The notes below the pieces were generated by a model. That model made no database searches, was not told the origin of the DNA, and saw nothing but the letters and a program-made list of their open reading frames with translations. The position numbers were made by a program, and so were the translations under genes. Positions 61,207-64,000 of a DNA stretch of 64,000 bases are shown piece by piece (position 1 is the stretch's first letter; each line of letters starts with the position of its first letter). The stretch is from Glutamicibacter arilaitensis Re117 (GTDB lineage: Bacteria; Actinomycetota; Actinomycetes; Actinomycetales; Micrococcaceae). The stretch lies in NCBI RefSeq assembly GCF_000197735.1, contig NC_014550.1, positions 3,658,001 to 3,722,000 of the forward strand. The letters are read 5' to 3'.

Positions 61207-62316
61207 CTATTCGGCTTCTTCGAAGAAGGCTTCAACCTCGGAGATACCAGCGGAAATGATCGGGACAAGGCGCTCGTCAATACTGTAGTGCTCGCCGTCC
61301 TTGGTGATCAGACCGTAGTCAGCCAGTGAATCCATGGCGAGCTTCGCCTCGGGAAGAACTGCATCGTAGACCTTCGGACCGCAGTTTCGGCGCAGTCCTT
61401 CCAAGTCGCCTTCGCGGCCGGTGGATGCGGTAACCAGCAAGTTGCGCAGCACCAGGTAATGGGCCTCATCGCGCAGGGCGACATCGAAGGTCGGGTTCAG
61501 GTGCGCCTGCACGCAGCCAACGGCCATTTCGAAGAGCAGCTGCGCACTGGCAGCCTCTTCGCCGGCAACCAGCAGGTCGTAAGCATCCTGGTCGGTGCGC
61601 AGGACAGAGCCCTCGGACTCGACAACGGACATGCGCCCGGCACTCCAGATGTAGTTGAAGGCCAGCGGAGCCGGGCCTTCTGGGTCGAAGGTTTGCGCAT
61701 CCAGGCCAACGGCCTGCATGACCTTGGCGCGCGGCTCCTGCGCTTCTGGGCTGAAGTCTTCCATGTCAACGCCCTCAACCAGCGTCCCAGCGTAGGCCTT
61801 GACCTGGGTGAACAGCTTGGTTGCGCGCAGCAGTTCGCACAGTTCCGCATCGCCTTCGGCAAAGCCGTTCAGGGTATCTTCGAGCATCTCGCTCAAAGCT
61901 TCGAGATTTTCCTCAGGGCCTTCCCAGAGCTGGCGGTCCTGGGCGAAGCTGAAGAAATCGAGCCACGTGGTGAAGATCGGCTCCGGGGCCAGGGATTCGG
62001 GCAGGTTGCCCAGATGCTCGGCAAGGGACTGCCCGAAGACGTCTACGTCCAGGTCGAACAGGTTCGAGCTGCGCGCGTTTTCGGCGTACTGCCCGGCGAC
62101 CTGGCCGATGACATCCAACTCCATGCCCGCTGCCTGAGCTGCTTGTTCAGGCGAGAACGCTGGAACCTGGTTGGCTACCCAAGCAGTGAAATCATGGCGA
62201 AGGGCATCAACCTGCGCTTCAGCTTGGATGCGGAAAACGCTGCGTCCACGCGCCGCTGCCTTGGCAGGGTTGCCTGCGCCTGAGTTCTTTTTTCCTTGAC
62301 GCTTTTTGCTGGCCAT
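61207..62316 (-). CDS. Hypothetical actinobacterial protein, 369 aa
   Basis: The ATG at 62316 follows AAAGGA by 6 bases; upstream codons in this frame are unlikely to be translated. Basic lysine-rich start (MASKKRQGKKNSG), then an acidic, alpha-helical protein with no membrane helix. A region near 330-369 (YGLITKDGEHYSIDERLVPI) resembles a winged helix end. No catalytic motif or family recognised. Confidence 0.7.
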   Translation of the reverse strand: MASKKRQGKKNSGAGNPAKAAARGRSVFRIQAEAQVDALRHDFTAWVANQVPAFSPEQAAQAAGMELDVIGQVAGQYAENARSSNLFDLDVDVFGQSLAEHLGNLPESLAPEPIFTTWLDFFSFAQDRQLWEGPEENLEALSEMLEDTLNGFAEGDAELCELLRATKLFTQVKAYAGTLVEGVDMEDFSPEAQEPRAKVMQAVGLDAQTFDPEGPAPLAFNYIWSAGRMSVVESEGSVLRTDQDAYDLLVAGEEAASAQLLFEMAVGCVQAHLNPTFDVALRDEAHYLVLRNLLVTASTGREGDLEGLRRNCGPKVYDAVLPEAKLAMDSLADYGLITKDGEHYSIDERLVPIISAGISEVEAFFEEAE

Positions 62317-62719
62317 GAGCCGTCCTTTGATTCCGAAATTGATCGCTGGCTTAAAGCCTACGGTGCACCGCGAAGAGCCGACGAATAGCGCGATGCGACT
62401 CACCTGCCGGCATGCAGTTGCAGTTAACCACGCCAAACTGAAGACCTTTTGTTCTTCGAGCTGTTCAATTGCTGTTTTCTTGTCTGCTTTCATTGAAAAA
62501 TGGCTTGAAATCCGACAAGATGAACACCAAAGAGACATGTAGCCTGCGACACATTACCTACGGCACTTTGGGAGGACTGCGCGGTGGCCTATTAATGAAC
62601 TTGGATTTCCTAGTATTTTTGCCGGGGTCCAAATCATTGGCCACCAAAGCCCGGGATCAATGCGGCTTCCGAGCAGCGCAACCCCAGTCAACAGCTACTC
62701 CGATATGAGGGAGAAAATA
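62317..62719. other. Divergent promoter region, no gene
   Basis: No ORF with a ribosome site. Must carry the promoters of the hypothetical gene and of etfBA. No operator recognised. Confidence 0.5.
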
Positions 62720-63496
62720 ATGAAGATCGCGGTCCTGATCAAGGAAGTCCCCGACACCGGAGAGGACCGGCTCCTGAATCTGGAGACCGGCCTGGCTGAT
62801 CGAGCGGCTACGGAAGTGGTGCTCGATGAAATCAGCGAGCGCACCTTGGAAGTAGCACTCAAGCACGCTGATGCGAATCCAGATACGGAGATCACCGTAT
62901 TGACCATGGGACCGGGTTCGGCCCAAGCCACTTTGCGCAAGGGCCTGGCCATGGGCGCTTCCAGCGCGGTGCACATCAGCGATGAAGAATTGCTTGGCGC
63001 CGATCTGGTGCTGACCGCCGAGGTTCTGGCTGCAGCCTTGCGCCGCGGCAACTACGACCTGATTCTTACCGGCAACATGTCCACAGATGGTTCGGCAGGC
63101 GTACTGCCGGTAATGCTGGCAGAGCTGCTGGATCTTCCCGCGGCGACTTCCCTGTCCTCGGTAGAAATTTCCGACGGCACGATCAGCGGTTCACGCGAAC
63201 TCGAAGGCGCCAGCACCAAGGTCAGTGCTCCGCTGCCGGCGATTGCTTCGATTGCCGAGGCGCTGCCGGACGCGCGCTTCCCTAATTTCAAGGGCATTAT
63301 GGCGGCCAAGAAGAAGCCGATTGAAACTTTGTCGCTGGCGGACTTGGGTGTTGAGCCTCTGCCTGCTGATACCGCGCGTTCCATCATGGTTTCGGTGGCG
63401 CAGCGCCCGGCGCGCACCGCCGGAACGGTCGTGACCGATGACGGCGAGGCCGGGAACGCACTGGCCGAATTCCTGATCAAGAACAACCTGGCGTGA
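62720..63496 (+). CDS. etfB: Electron transfer flavoprotein beta subunit
   Basis: 258 residues from ATG 62720, which follows GAGGGAG by 8 bases. MKIAVLIKEVPDTGEDRLLN start, ALKHADANPDTEITVLTMGP, and LILTGNMSTDGSAGVLPVMLAELL near 118 are standard ETF-beta segments, ending RFPNFKGIMAAKKKPIETL and a C-terminal helix. With EtfA it passes electrons from acyl-CoA dehydrogenases to the quinone pool. etfA follows 14 bp later. Confidence 0.95.
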   Translation: MKIAVLIKEVPDTGEDRLLNLETGLADRAATEVVLDEISERTLEVALKHADANPDTEITVLTMGPGSAQATLRKGLAMGASSAVHISDEELLGADLVLTAEVLAAALRRGNYDLILTGNMSTDGSAGVLPVMLAELLDLPAATSLSSVEISDGTISGSRELEGASTKVSAPLPAIASIAEALPDARFPNFKGIMAAKKKPIETLSLADLGVEPLPADTARSIMVSVAQRPARTAGTVVTDDGEAGNALAEFLIKNNLA

Positions 63497-63510
63497 GCGG
63501 AAAGACGACC

Positions 63511-64000
63511 ATGACTACTTTTGCTACTGACTCAATTCTTGTCTTCCTCGAAACCACGGCAGCCGGCACGCTGGCGAAGAACCACGCCGAACTCCTAGGT
63601 GCCGCAGCTGGCGTCGGCACGCCGGTCGCGCTGGTCACCGGCTCTTCGGACGCGCTGGAAGCACTCGCCGCCCAAGCTAGCGAGGCAGGGGCCGCCCAGG
63701 TCCTGACCGCCGCCGTGGATTCCCCGGTGCAAACCGCACCGCTGGCGGATGCGCTTCAGGCCGCTTTCGCGCAGGTTCAGCCACAGGCCGTTTTGCTGGG
63801 CCACTCGCTGACCTCCCGCGAAGTGGCAGCACGCTTTGCGGTGCGCAGCAAACTGGCATTGAGCGTCGACGCGCTCGAAGTTTCACGCGATGATCAAGGC
63901 ATCATCGCCACCCACTCGATCTACGGCGGAGCCTACTCAACGCACAGCGCCCCGACTTTCGGAGCACCGGTAATCACCGTGCGCGTGGGAAGCATCGAGG
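63511..64000 (+). CDS. etfA: Electron transfer flavoprotein alpha subunit, N-terminal part
   Basis: 163 codons from ATG 63511 to the window edge. Begins TDSILVFLETTAAGTLAKNH and contains ALVTGSS, LLGHSLTSREVAARFAVRS and THSIYGGAYSTHSAPTFG, the expected N-terminal ETF-alpha domain. The FAD-binding C-terminal domain lies outside the window. Cotranscribed with etfB. Confidence 0.95.
   Translation, partial: MTTFATDSILVFLETTAAGTLAKNHAELLGAAAGVGTPVALVTGSSDALEALAAQASEAGAAQVLTAAVDSPVQTAPLADALQAAFAQVQPQAVLLGHSLTSREVAARFAVRSKLALSVDALEVSRDDQGIIATHSIYGGAYSTHSAPTFGAPVITVRVGSIE

Overview
The window is high-GC DNA with actinobacterial features: SAM-box leader, DtxR/IdeR-type iron boxes, GTG/TTG starts, DUF222-HNH and DUF6069 proteins, an MbtH protein and IS481 elements. 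A Micrococcaceae host (Arthrobacter/Glutamicibacter type) is my inference. No rRNA, tRNA, CRISPR array or replication origin was seen. Coordinates and motifs were read by eye, without database searches. LAYOUT. 1-624: the truncated start of an IS481-type transposase with 24-bp tandem repeats, then empty sequence. 625-5757: small membrane proteins, an MBL-fold hydrolase coupled to a frameshifted MHS-type transporter, and a LysR regulator. 5793-8452: two DszC/SfnB-like flavin monooxygenases behind a SAM riboswitch. 8514-36525: a siderophore locus of about 28 kb. 37142-46914: a secreted beta-repeat protein, a gluconate-type permease with a CdaR regulator, a glycerate kinase, several gene relics, and three copies of an unrecognised short RNA-like unit. 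47074-49637: a SulP transporter with an IS481 element inserted at its stop codon. 49672-55030: acyl-CoA ligase and the catechol ortho-cleavage genes catR-catB-catC and catA. 55134-62316: membrane proteins, a DUF222-HNH protein, a ruined benA and an MFS transporter. 62720-64000: etfB and the start of etfA. SIDEROPHORE LOGIC. A minus-strand operon of about 23 kb (36449 down to 13528), mostly with 4-nt overlaps, encodes isochorismatase, DHB dehydrogenase, isochorismate synthase, DHB-AMP ligase, ornithine N5-hydroxylase, a free aryl carrier protein, NRPS proteins, MbtH and an EntS-like exporter. The predicted product is a mixed catecholate-hydroxamate peptide that starts with 2,3-dihydroxybenzoate and ends with N5-hydroxyornithine. 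A 19-bp iron box lies upstream of the first gene. A second box lies between a divergent phosphopantetheinyl transferase and an uptake operon (binding lipoprotein, siderophore-interacting protein, two FecCD permeases, no ATPase). Two NRPS features stand out. An in-frame amber codon separates a condensation domain from the A domain that continues in the same frame. Two modules have carrier domains but no A domain. GENOME DECAY. The window holds many broken genes (MHS transporter, NmrA-like protein, marR, benA, fragments of hpaB and glycerate kinase, possibly the NRPS). This suggests recent loss of catabolic functions, or for single-base cases possible sequence error.
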